A stretch of DNA of 64,000 bases, from contig JAJJXM010000021.1 of NCBI GenBank assembly GCA_024516155.1, positions 62,001 through 126,000 on the forward strand, read 5' to 3'. Source of the stretch: Pyronema omphalodes. Lineage: Eukaryota > Ascomycota > Pezizomycetes > Pezizales > Pyronemataceae. The notes beneath the pieces were generated by a model, which did not search any database, was not told the origin of the DNA, and was given only the letters and a program-made list of their open reading frames with translations. The position numbers and the translations under genes were made by a program. Positions 35,207 through 47,197 of this stretch are shown here, piece after piece. How positions within the stretch are numbered: position 1 is the stretch's first letter; each line of letters starts with the position of its first letter.

Positions 35207-36548
35207 GCATTAGTTTCTGAAGAAAGAATATCCCGAACAATCTAAGGGATTTGCGATACCTCTCAAAGAAAAAAAACAAAAGACAAAAAAATAAGAAAAA
35301 AGAAAAAACAAAAAAAGAAAAACGATGTTAACCGAAAGAAAGACTGGCGAATATTACGAAATATGAATGCTTATTATAACCATGCAAGATATGCTAATCC
35401 GTTCATTTGGATCATTATGTCATGTACTTTACTCTAAGCAATCGAATAAATTTTTTACTTCCATGTATTGAACACGTGCACAGAAAACATACTACGTAAT
35501 CCCATGTAATCGTGATGACACGCGTACATCTCGTGTGAGGTCCCAAAAAGCATGCAGCTCGGCATCATGCACTAGGGTTCTGGCACAACACCTACCGAGC
35601 AAAAACGAAATCCACATCATCATGACTATTCTCAAAACACATCTTACATACCTAAATTGTTACAGATCCGCAACAGCAGATCTTCTCGGAGGCCACCGAG
35701 AGACTTGAAACGAACCATGTCCCATGAACCCAGTCCAACTCCCAGGTCTGAATGGAAGTCCCGAGGGATACAAGCATACTGTATCCATACATCGTATAAC
35801 AAAGTACCTACCTCTGGGGTCTTGGAAGCGCCCTCGAGGAAGTGACTACCCTATATGGGTCTTCAAGACCGTAGCCTAATTGTCTCAATATATTACCGGT
35901 AACCTAGCTATAACGTCTTTATTAAAGCACCGGGGAATGTGGTTGGTTAAGTTGATGTCCATCTTTAATGCGAACAAGATCATCGGCGGCGTTATGGAGT
36001 CAGGAGCCGGATATGAGGAATAGGATACCGGCCAAGATTTGTGTCGCAGTGTATGTCAGGGAAATATGGTTCATGCCGGAAGGGTGACACAACCCGGAAG
36101 CTGAAGGAACAGTATGCCTGCGATGTCTATAGTTTCATTACACCATTTGCTTCATATTTTAGAGTTTTATTTACGTAATTTCCGCGGTGAAATGTATACA
36201 GAGAAGTTATTTCACGCATCTTTGAATCATTGAAATTTGAACATCACAGAAATAAAACAAAAAGTCAAAACAAACGCCCATCCATTAAGGACTCAACCGC
36301 TCGCAGAAATTAATGACTTTCCAGAAGAAACATATGTAAACAAGAAGCGCAATAGAAAATGGCACTATGTTCAAGAAGTACGGAAAACACCATTATTAAT
36401 ACACAGGCCTTTCATCCGCAATCCCATTTAAAAACCAAAGAAATAAACCAAACCATTCCCATTTGTCCCAATCTGTTTTCCCATTTCAAATCCCATTTCC
36501 ATTAATCCGTCATACAATCATTACCATCATGAGATAATAAGACTGCAT
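35207..36548. other. intergenic with A-rich tract
   Basis: Immediately after the stop is a purine/A-rich tract (about 35265-35340), probably 3' UTR of the disordered-protein gene. Short frames at 35657-35845 and 36237-36431 have no recognisable product. Confidence 0.4.
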
Positions 36549-37255
36549 CTAAAAGGCAATGGCGGCGATCATTCCGAGACCGACGAGAGAGAGGGCAGCG
36601 GTGGTACGACCAGCTCCGGAGCCGGGAGCCTGGGTCTCGACGGGAGGAGTGTAAGATCCGTTAGAGGGAGCGGCAGAGGAAGAAGGAGATCCCGAAGCGG
36701 TAGGGACGGGAGCGGCAGGGGAGGAAGCAGCAGCAGAGGAAGAAGCAGCGGCGGAAGAGCTGGGAGCAGGGGCAGCAGAGGAGCTGGGAGCAGCAGCGGA
36801 GGAGCTAGAAGCGGGAGCAGAAGCAGTGGGCTTAACGGAGCTTGAGGGAGTGTCAGAGGCGATCGGGGGGTGAATGTCGACACCCTGGGCGGAGCAAAGC
36901 TCCTTGGCGGCAGCAAGAGCCTCTGTTGAACTTATTAGTGACCATTCATGTATGTCCTTGAAAATTTGGAATAACATACTGTCCTGGTCGGCCTTGGAGC
37001 AAGAGGCCTGGATGCACTTGGTGGAAGTGTCGATGAAGGCCTGGTTGGAGCAAGAGCACTTGAAGTCGGTGATAGCGCATCCGGTGGATCCGACGTTGCT
37101 GGTCAAGCAGCTAAGCTGTACAACATATCAGAATATGTTTCAACATATCAATTTCTAGGGAAACGTACACCACAAGGAGGGAACTTGTCAAGACCGGGAA
37201 GCTGAGCGGAAGCAAGACCGATAACGGTGGCAGCGAGGACGAGAGAGAACTTCAT
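36549..37255 (-). CDS. CFEM-domain protein, secreted and probably GPI-anchored
   Basis: Exons (minus) are 37255-37169, 37115-36980 and 36922-36549, giving 198 residues. The signal peptide MKFSLVLAATVIGLASA is followed by one CFEM domain with all eight cysteines in order: PPC, LSC, TGC, FKCSC (two), TKC, ASC and ELC. The Asp before FKCSC is the position used for haem in characterised CFEM proteins. A long Ser/Ala/Pro linker resembles a cell-wall stalk, and the hydrophobic end LSLVGLGMIAAIAF fits a GPI signal. Family roles include haem/iron capture, adhesion and effector functions; which applies here is unknown. Both introns are short, 54 and 57 bp. A TATA-like string lies about 140 bp upstream of the ATG. 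Confidence 0.92.
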
Positions 37256-37394
37256 TCTGATTATTGTATTTGTTGAGAGTGCTGAATGCGACTAACGAAT
37301 GTGTAAAGCGAATGATATTCGGTGAGGACCTGATCAATTGTCTGAATGCTCTTGGACTGTGGAATGGAATTTGGATACCGGCGCACCAAGCCTT

Positions 37395-37400
37395 CTTATA
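37395..37400 (-). promoter_or_regulatory. TATA-like element of CFEM gene
   Basis: On the minus strand the string TATAAG lies about 140 bp before the start codon at 37255. Suggestive only. Confidence 0.3.
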
Positions 37401-39041
37401 ACCATTGAGTTTCGGTGAACGCAGGGGATTTACAGCCTGGTACAGAGAAACGACAGGATCGCCCTGGATTCACATGTACTCTGTGGATCTTTGGGCCGAC
37501 TACTACTTTCCCAGGACGTAGCGAGCAGCCAGTCGCCACGAAAATACTGGCTTGCAGGCTCCAGCGCGCTTGTAATTCATAGGAGCCGGGATTGTTTTTG
37601 GGAGGCAGGAAATTATTACATGGGTCTTAGTTGCCGAGGCGGAGTATTAACGATGGTGTTTTGCGGGGTATTGGTATGGTGGTGGTGCGGAGCTATGTTA
37701 ACCCAGCCTTTCGAATTGACCGCGGGCACTTCCACATGTAAGTGAGATTCGGAATTTGAATTTTTGAAAAAAGTAGATTAAGAACTCCGATTGGAATTCC
37801 CGTAATCAATATAAATCTGGCCGGGGGAAATTTGTAGAAAAAAGGAGTACGTTGAAAACAAGACAGCAAGAAACCATAGGGCCCCGCGATAATTTTGAAG
37901 CCTATGGATGTGTCATGCATTGTGGTTGACGACGAACAATGCGCTCAGCTCATTGGAATAAAGTTCCAGTGGCGCGGCACAAGCCGTTTCACGATGGGTT
38001 GAGGAGGATACAATGCCAAATCACTCGAGCAGCCGGTCCAGGAACCTCAATTGTTCACATATTGATCCCAAAATAGACTTGTTCCTTATGCAAGACCTTC
38101 CGAATAACGAACTTTAATTTCTCGGTATTGCTGTTCGATACATCCCCATATTTCATCAAAAAATAAAGTGCGCCAAATATTGCTATCCTGCAAAGATTGG
38201 ATGAAGAGAATATCCAGGTTGAAATCATTTTTAGAGCGCCGCTCTTTCGCAGAGTAGCAGTGTCTCAGATCGAATATCCGCTCCTGGCTGATTCACCTCA
38301 GAGAAAAAAAATATAACGCAACCTCCCAGGACTCGTCAGATCCAGCATATATATTATGCGAAAAAGAACTCAGAAAGAAGTTACAGTGATTCTACTAAAT
38401 TCGAATACCTTACCCACCCACTACTATCGCTTGCATGCGGATCCACTCGGTAAGCCCCCTACCACAATTACCTGGGTTGGGGAATGGTTCTTACGAAGAA
38501 ATCACCGAAAATTAACAGTGTCTACTATAAATTAGCCCCTTACCGTTTCTACGGATGAATGTTCGGCATTATTTTTCTGTACCTCCCACGGCTGTGGCAA
38601 TAACCCCCCAAAGAAGAAAGATGGCCGATATCTGAGGCGGGACCACGGCGTCTTACGGGTAAAATAAAGAGTTGCCCTTCCACAAAACCTGTTCTCAGGG
38701 CACGCAAACTCGGGCGCTGTATCACCAAACTCATATCAAACAATAGCTACCCAGATAGGTACCTAGATTCCCCACACGCCCAAAGTACGATCCACCTTCC
38801 AGATCCCATCGCCAGTGTTGCAATTCCATCTTCAGAAATCATCACATGTACCACGCTCCCGGCATATCCGGACGTCAAAGGTCGAGGTTGCATATCGATT
38901 GTGGGGGTTGGCTAATTCTTCAAAGGCCATCCCAAAGGTAACAATCCACACTCCTGAGACCCAGTACAAACAAAGATGTAACAGTACGGTAGTGGAATTT
39001 CTATTGCCCACATTATTGAACGGATGACTGTGTAATTTATC

Positions 39042-39082
<41 letters not shown>

Positions 39083-42000
39083 GGATATGGGACCTAGTAT
39101 CCGCAAACTGATAGGTTCTGAGGTGTCAAAGTTTAATAGCCACTCCCGTTCTCAGGTACATACGAACGGACATCCATTAGTGGCGTTCGGACTTCTTGAC
39201 GGTACATATCATGATGACGAACACAAAAATGTCCAATAGGATCTTTCCGGTTGGCGACCGTTAGCTGGGAATGAATTTCCCCTGTCAGCAACACCGAAAC
39301 TTTAACCGAATAAGCAACCATCACCGGAAGCCCCAGTATCAACATCGGTCAGTCCGCAGCCTGTTTTGATAGGATAAGCATTGATCATTCACATGCGAAG
39401 TTATTAACCGCAGTGTGGAGAAGAACCGCCGCTAGTTATTGTCGACTATTCCTTATTTATATCGTTCAAAGTCAAGCTTTTGCGGGGATGATTTACGGAC
39501 ACCAGTCTGTGCTTTGACGAGATGGCGCACGATGATACCAACCATTAACTCCCTACAAATGTAGGAAGGAATTACATCTTTTTCCATCCCAAAATTCGAA
39601 TCTACTTAGCATAAAGTCTGATGAGATCACCGTATCCTTTCATCTCGTTTCGACATTAAAATGTTTTGGAAACCCTTCCTAGCGACCACACGCTGCATTT
39701 TCCGACCCAGAGATCATACATCAAGTATCGACGAAGGATCCCGATATGCCCATATGGAAGCCACTAATTCTGTCCGATAACCTATATATTCAATACTCGA
39801 CTTCCTTCTTCGTCGGAGGCCTAACGCTTTGCCCCCCACGGATCGACCATCAACAGTTGAAATGGTAGCCTTAGGCATGTCAACCGGACTACGTTCTGCG
39901 CCGCTTCCTAGCTATTCCGCGGGTATCTATGCTATGATATGACTCGTGATGTCGAATCTGACGATTTGGACCGAATTTACGTACGTTGAGATGTAGTCTA
40001 CTGGAAAATAGAATCATGCATGGATCTAGACGCACATAGGCAATCAATTCAAAGAGGCGAAAAAGCATAATGACGTTTTAAAAGCATATCAATATATTTA
40101 TTATCAGAATTTTTATTTTTTGATATAAAGATACAAAGTAGAGACAATTATCTTTCGCTCCGCTGTCGTCCGTCCAGAAACCTTTGTTTCATTCAAATGA
40201 GAAATGGAAACCTGTGTCATAAATTCTACCATCATATGATGACTAAATTTATCCCACCGCCCCCGCTCCTTTACATCTGTTCGATCATAAGGCCGGTATT
40301 TTACCGAGTACATAGTTATTTAACTCCAAGCATCGCAGATTTGCAGTATCAAGTATCAGTAGTAGATAAGTCGATAAGGTAGCTTCTATACGCGAGTAAC
40401 GGCCGGCCAGAACCGAATAGCGAATGGTCCGACGACTTTAAGTCCGAGGCATGATGTCCTAAGGTGGATTATCAATCTTTAATGATTCCCCTGAGCTAAA
40501 TAGGTATCTCTTTCAATCTAAAACTTGCGCTGCCTATGTAGCATCTCGGTAATTTGGATCGCTTAGGGCTCCTGTCTAATCTCTGCCCGGAAAAATATTC
40601 CAGAGTCAAGAGAATAACAGCTTATTTCGCTTATGCAGAGGCTGTATAGCTTTGGAGGCAAATTAGGTTCGTAAGGCTTGGAGTTTGCCGTGCGTCACGG
40701 AGAAAAAATGAGTGATTAGTCACAGTAACCGGACCGGGATAAGGAAGTTAATGGTGACGTACTCTCAGGTACATGAATATAGAATAGGAATGTAAATTAT
40801 ACCTCCTGTCAAATAGAGAACCAACTTTACATCTTGTGGCAGAAACTTGATCGTCCCCTACGTTTCAGCCGACGAAGGCCCTATTGTGACGGATCTAGGC
40901 TTGTAGCCTTGTGGGGAATCATACTCGATTACTCCGAGGGCTTATCATCGAACACGGACACTCCGAAAATCAAATCCGAAAATCTGGGTATTCCTCCTGG
41001 TTCATGATCATGATTCTCGGTTCTGGTAACCGAGAAGAACGTCATATCATTCCGGGGTTTAGAAGTTAGGGATCAGGATTAGGATCCTCACGATTTCCAG
41101 ATCATTCGTGATGCGACGTTTTTCCAACGGCACTCGGACAGTAACCGTTACCGTTGAATGAATCGATTATTTACCTTCTAAATCCCGAAAACATTATTGA
41201 CCAACATGTGACTCGGCTGCACATGACTGAGATATCTACCGCAGCTTATCCATAAAAGCCTCTCCGGACCTTTCACCTGGAAGAAGCCGGCGGAACTCCA
41301 CTGAATACGATCGGGGAGCCCGTGATCGGCAGGCCTTTGCACCACTTAATAAGTGATACGGTAGTTGCCGACAGATTCTTGCCGAGAATATTGACGGATA
41401 CCGCAGCCGTTAATGAGAGTGCTTTACCGTGATTTAACCGTGGATGATTTAATTGTCGATCGGTGTATTTATAATGCTGTAGCTTCCTTGGCGTGCGGAT
41501 ACCTTTTAATCTCTAAATTTTTGACCACCATCCACCTCTTTAGCTCCCTACTTGTAGCTGTTTGTCTTGTCGCACTTTTCGTTTTCTTTTTAGAGGGCCT
41601 ATCCTGTTACTATTAATTCATTTTCAAAATAGCCTTTGAAAGTTCAACTACACGCAAACTTTGTTTTGAGGCCGTTCCAAAATGCTTTTTAAACGGAGTC
41701 CCCGCTTCATTCCGCAACACAACAAGACGCTTTGGTTCTCCATTGCCAGTTTCAAAATATCCCCAATCCTTTGAAGCCCACGACTTTCTCAACCCAAATC
41801 TCGTTTGTCAAAGTTTATTCAAATATTAAATATTGATCCTCTATGTTTGCGAGCGGTCTACCAAAATCAGTATAGACAAAGAGGTAATTAAGACATAGGT
41901 ATTAGGAGCGTATCGTCTTATGATGCAATTGGGGATCTAGAGAAATATATAAAGGAAAACGAGAGTGACCGAGAATTCCTGTTAACAAGCACTTTTAATA

Positions 42001-42640
42001 ACATATTTCCCCCCAGCGTAGCCAATTAGTTTGCCAGAAGTGACTCCCCCAAGAATTCAAACGGAGTTGAGGAGGTAATCGCAGCATACCATATAGCACT
42101 CATCACTTTCCCAATGGATGCTTGTGAGAAACCTCTTGTGGTGGACTAGTTACTTGCATTTGTTGCGTTTGTTCAGGCGTTCATGTTCATGATACGAGTT
42201 TTCTTTTCGTATCAGATATATGTAGAGGATTCCTAGCTAGCTATGAGAACAGAAATGATTGGAGAAACGTTCTTGGGGTGGTTTTCGGACTGAATTTAAA
42301 AGAGGTTATGATATATTGCGATTCAGCGCAAATTCATGTAAATACAACATTTACAGCCCTACAGTGGATGTTGAATTTTGTCAGGATACAGATGCCACAA
42401 AATCAAAGAGCCCTAAATATCAAAAACGCCACATTGAGGTGTCTAAATACAGTAACAGCATCTCCTCGGGCCTGTAATCACCAAATATCACTTATCCTGC
42501 ACTACCAGACGCGGCACGAACCAAATTCCCGGGTTCTCCCCGCGCAAACTCATCTTATCACGTGTTCCCCATTATTCGCGCGTCGCGTCTTTTACGTGTT
42601 GCACCCCTCTTCCACCCGGCACCCCACTATCAACGCGACG
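37401..42640. other. long gene-free region (about 5.2 kb)
   Basis: No frame with a recognisable domain, clear splicing or RNA structure. A T37 homopolymer occupies 39044-39080. The last 70 bp before SMC5 include CGCGCGTCGCGTC (42577-42589), loosely like an MCB-type G1/S element, a weak suggestion for a chromosome-maintenance gene. The interval may contain decayed or regulatory DNA that cannot be judged by eye. Confidence 0.45.
39044..39080. repeat. T37 homopolymer tract
   Basis: Uninterrupted run of 37 T. Such runs are commonly either old poly(A) tails of retroposed sequence read in reverse or slippage tracts. No retroelement body is seen next to it. Confidence 0.9.
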
Positions 42641-45600
42641 ATGCCCTCCGTGGTCCCCTCCAAGCGACGCGTCATCGAGGACTCCGATGCTTCCGATGAC
42701 GATTCCGGCAATACACCACCGCCTGCGCAGAGAGCAAACCGCGATTCAGATCTTATTGGTGACGATGATGATGACGACGATGATGATGCCTCAGTAGACG
42801 AAAACGTTATCGCGGCTGGAGCTTTACAAACTGTCGACTTGGAAGAAATCGAAAACCAGCAAGAAGTCCTGGAAGATGTGGCGTATGAAGATATCGGACC
42901 TGATAATAACGTTTTTCAAGCTGGGGCTATCGTAAGGGTTAGTTGTAGGAATTTTATTACCTATAATGAAATCACTATGCATCCTGGTCCTAGCTTGAAT
43001 ATGGTTATTGGTCCCAATGGAACGGGAAAGAGTTCGATTGTTTCTGCGATTTGTATTGGGCTGGGATTCTCGCCAAAGTTATTGAACAGAGCTGAGGATT
43101 TGTCGGCGTTTGTCAAGAATGGTGAGAGAGAGGGACATATTGAGATCGAACTTCAGGGAAGACCAGGAGAACATAATCCGGTGATTAGGAGGAAGATTAT
43201 TAAGGAAAACAATAGTTCCAGTTTCTATATCAACGGTGAGCTTGTCTATTGCATTACTCGTGTATTGGTTGCGGTACTAAGAAGCGCTGTCTACTACAGG
43301 AAAATCTGTCTCCCACAAAGCCGTCCTTAAACTCGTCAGAAGCTACGATATTCAAATCGATAACCCATGTCAATTCCTCCCCCAAGACTGCGTGGACCAC
43401 TTCTCGAAACTCTCCGAGCCGGACCGTTTGCGACAGACCGAGCGCGCCGTAGCCGGGCCTGAAATGCTCCACTACCACGATACCTTGATCAAGCTCTACA
43501 ACGATGTTGCAAAGGAGAAGGAAACTTTGAAAACAGATAAGGCGGTACTGGAACAGTTACAGAATAAACAAAAGGTTCTGCAACAGGATGTAGACCGTAT
43601 GAGGGAACGTCAGGAGGTTCTGAAGAAAATTGAGAGCTTGAAGAGACAGAGACCTTATATCAAGTATATGGCGTGTCGGAAAACAGCTCTGGAAGCTAAG
43701 GAGGTTTGGATTAATGCTAAACAAGAGCTTGAGGCGTTGCAACAGGAGTCTAAACCCGCTATGGAGAGACCAGAAGCGAAGAGACGCTACAAGGAGGCGA
43801 TAAAGGTTGAGCTCGATAGACAGGAACGTAAGCTGGAGGCAAGAAGAGAACAGTGTGCGAAGCAGCGTGATCAGGTTATTCCAAAATTGAAGCGGAAGAT
43901 TGATGATGTCCAAGCCCGTATCGAAGCCGAAACAGAGGCGGAGAGAAAGGGAAGAGACACTATCAAGGAGCTTAATAGCAAGATTGCATCTGCTACGAAA
44001 AAGCTGCAAGCTGGACCTCCAGAATATGATTCACAGACATTCCAGGATAAGATTGTTAGTTCCTCTTGTGTTCCTGTCTGGGAATTTGTGAAGCTAATAA
44101 TACATACAGCAAGAGGCAAAACGAAACATGCGAAACACTAAGCAACAACTAGAAGAGCACACTCAAGAAATTGAAAGCAAAAGATTATCCGGTGCCAACA
44201 TCAAGCGACAGATCCAACACGAAAAACAAGAGATCGACCGTTTGGAATCTGTCGCTGGTCAACGTGAGGAGCTTCTACCAAGAGCTTTCGGACAAGCCGG
44301 TGCAGAAACTTTAAAAGCCTGGAGATGGTATCAAGAAAACAAAGATCTCTTTGAGCAAGAAATCTTCCCTCCACCAGTAATCTGCGTTTCGGTCAAAGAA
44401 CCCCGGGTGGTAAACGCAATTGAACATCTCATCTCGAGTTGCAGCACTTCTTTCACCTGCCAAAACAGCAACGACTACAATAAATTCACTCGCGAGGTAA
44501 TCGGAGTACGAGGTTATGAAGGTTTGGGCTTGGGTAACATTACCATCAAAGACTTCTCAGGCTCTCGTGCACCCCATGTCTGGGACCACCGACCACAAAT
44601 CACCAAAGACCAACTATCCCAGCTCGGATTCGAAGGCTATGCGCTAGACTATCTCGACGGACCAGAGCCGGTCTTGAACATGCTCTGTCACGATGCAAGA
44701 ATTCACAGCACCCCACTATCCCCTCGTGAATTCTCCGAGCAGGAAAATAAACGCTGTGAACAAATGCAGCTTGGTGCTTGGTTTGCGGGTAATACTGTGT
44801 ACCAATTCCGGTCTAGATATGGGGCTTCAACAACCTTGGTTTCATCTATCAGACCGGGAACCGTCTACACTATGCAACAGGTTGATCCTACGAGGAAGCG
44901 GGAGATTCAACAGCGGATATCAGAGCTTGAATATCAGCTTAAGGAAACTGAAAAGGAGATAAATACCATCAGATCCGGACCATACCAGGAACTTAGGGCA
45001 TTAGAGATTCAGTATGCTAATGAAATCAAAGAGCTGGAAAATGATAAGAAGATTAAGCAACATGCGATACAGAAGTTTAATCAGTTACAGGCTCAGGTTA
45101 CGGGTTGGAAGGATGATGTTGTTTCTAAACAAGAAGAACAGGCAGGGTATAAAGATACTTTCCGGGAGTTGGAACAAAAATTGGTCGAGGCTCAGGAAGC
45201 TAGGGCCGAAGCAGTTTTTGAGCTCGCGGTATGTGTGAATTTGATGCGCAAAATTTACGAGAGATATGGGCTAATAGAATCATAACAATAGGAAATGGTG
45301 GCGGAGTTTGTTAACCACACTAGAAAACACGGTATTCTGAAAGCGCGGTTTTTGGAGGCTGCTAGTGATGAGAAACATCTCCAAGCAAGGAATGAACACA
45401 TTATTCAAAGCATAGACCAATTACAGAAGTCTGTTAAAATTGGTAAGCCCCTCACTACTCTGCTTATCCAAACCATTTCTATTGTCCAATCAAAATCCCG
45501 TCAACGACATCAACAGATCTAACAAAAACCTAGCCCGCGACGAATTTGCCGAACTCAAAGACAAAGCCAGTAAATACAAAGACCTAATGGTCAAAGCTCT

Positions 45601-46482
45601 CGACAACGCCACCGACGCTGAACGCGAAGAAATCCAAAACCTTCCCAAAGACAAAACGGTGGAAGATGTCGACGAAGAACTTGATACGGCCAAAGCACAC
45701 CTTGATCTATTCCACGACCGAAATCCCAACGCCTTGAAACAATACGATGAGCGTAAAGTGACCATCCAACAGCTAGAAGCCAAGATCGAGGCGCTGCAGG
45801 ATGAATTAGCGGAAAGAGATGCTGCGATTGATGAGGTACAGAGAAAATGGGAACCGGAATTGGAGAAATTGGTACAGAAGATATCTGCGGCATTTTCAAA
45901 GAGTTTTAAGATTATTGGTTGTGCGGGAGAGGTAAAGTTGGCAAAGTCGGATGATGGGTTTGATAAATGGGGAATTGAGATTCTGGTCAAGTTTCGAGAA
46001 AATGAGGAGTTGAGACTGCTGGATCAGTGGCGTCAGAGTGGTGGTGAAAGATCGGTTTCGACTATTTATTACATCATGGCTTTACAAAGTATTGCGAAGA
46101 GCCCATTCAGAGTTGTTGATGAGATTAATCAGGGAATGGATCCGAGAAATGAGAGATTGGTCCATTATCGTATGGTTAATATTGCTTGTCAGCAACATAA
46201 TAGCCAGTAAGTTTGGGCACTGGATTGTTATTGGTCGGGTTACTAATGGGTTATAGGTATTTCCTTATCACGCCGAAGATTTTGAATGATCTGCAGTACC
46301 ATCCAAGAATGAGAGTGCATTGTATCTATGCTGGAGAATGGATGGATGAAAATATCTCGTCAAAGATGGTGGATTATATCAAATTGGGACGGAAAGCCAA
46401 AAGAAAGGGCAGAGTAGTGGAGGAAGGTTCTGCACGACGTGTCAAGAGGGAGCGTTTAGAGGAACAGGAAGATGATGAATAA
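42641..46482 (+). CDS. smc5: SMC5, structural maintenance of chromosomes protein 5
   Basis: Exons are 42641-43235, 43300-44054, 44110-45228, 45292-45442, 45534-46206 and 46257-46482, about 1172 residues. An acidic N-terminal leader (run of nine Asp) precedes [16 protein letters not shown] and Walker [10 protein letters not shown] at 124-132. [11 protein letters not shown] is the SMC5-type Q-loop. Long coiled-coil arms ([17 protein letters not shown] onward) flank a hinge near [20 protein letters not shown]. The C-terminal head has the ABC signature QSGGERSV and Walker [17 protein letters not shown]5 pairs with SMC6 in the SMC5/6 complex for recombinational repair and resolution of chromosome junctions, in the nucleus. 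The 45533 acceptor (CCTAG) was chosen over an earlier AG because only it restores the frame. The ATG at 42641 was chosen over an upstream in-frame stretch that looks like leader. Confidence 0.95.
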
Positions 46483-47197
46483 TTTAATTTTCTGGATGGT
46501 TCTTTGGGTTTGGTGTTGGGTCTATGTTATGTTATGTTATGTTATGTTATCTAGTTACTGGGATTTCTGGTTATTTTCTGTTGTGGTGTTTTGATTTGGT
46601 GGTGGTTTTTGTCTGATTAAAAATACACTTCTCTTTTTCTTCTGTGGAATTTAGTATTTTATATCCTGAATATCCATGGATAATTACTGTGCAGACTGCA
46701 AATTATATTTGTTGATATACTTCGGCCTACACTCGGTTCAGCACATGCTCTGTCCTGTCGGCATCTCTCTCACTCGACTCGGGTTTAGCAAAATTACCCG
46801 ATTACAGACAAGGAATAGTTTCACCAATAAATAGAAGTCCAGTCGGATGGGATCTTTTTAGCAGCAGCAGCAGCTCGCTAGGCGCATTTTTTTTTTTTTT
46901 TCGTAAACTCCGACACTTCCGATCCCGGCGGGCGCAGCGCAGTTCCAAGCAAGCAAGCAAGCGTCGTCGCTTCGAAAGTGACAATCCCGCTCCCGCTTGA
47001 TCCTCCGCTGACACGAGACCCCGAGGCAGAAGAAGAAGAAGAAGAAGACAACCCACAATTGCGGAAGAGTAAACTGACATCTGTCAACGGCGATCAGATC
47101 AAAAGAAACTTTGAACCGGGTTTAGAAAAAGATCATCGGAGCTGAGTGTCAGAGAGAGAATAATTCTTACAACAACAAGCGGAATCATCAATCAACC
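46483..47197. other. spacer between SMC5 and Zn2Cys6 gene
   Basis: A TTATG microsatellite (about 46525-46550) lies in the SMC5 3' region. A T15 run with GAAGAAGAAG near 46889-47049 probably belongs to the regulator's promoter or leader. No gene seen. Confidence 0.5.
46525..46550. repeat. TTATG pentanucleotide microsatellite
   Basis: About five tandem copies of TTATG directly downstream of SMC5. Confidence 0.85.

Noticed and set aside
42278..42640. N-terminal extension of SMC5
   Set aside because: In frame, but unlike any SMC5 N-terminus; the ATG at 42641 is followed by the usual acidic leader, and the upstream part looks like promoter and 5' UTR.
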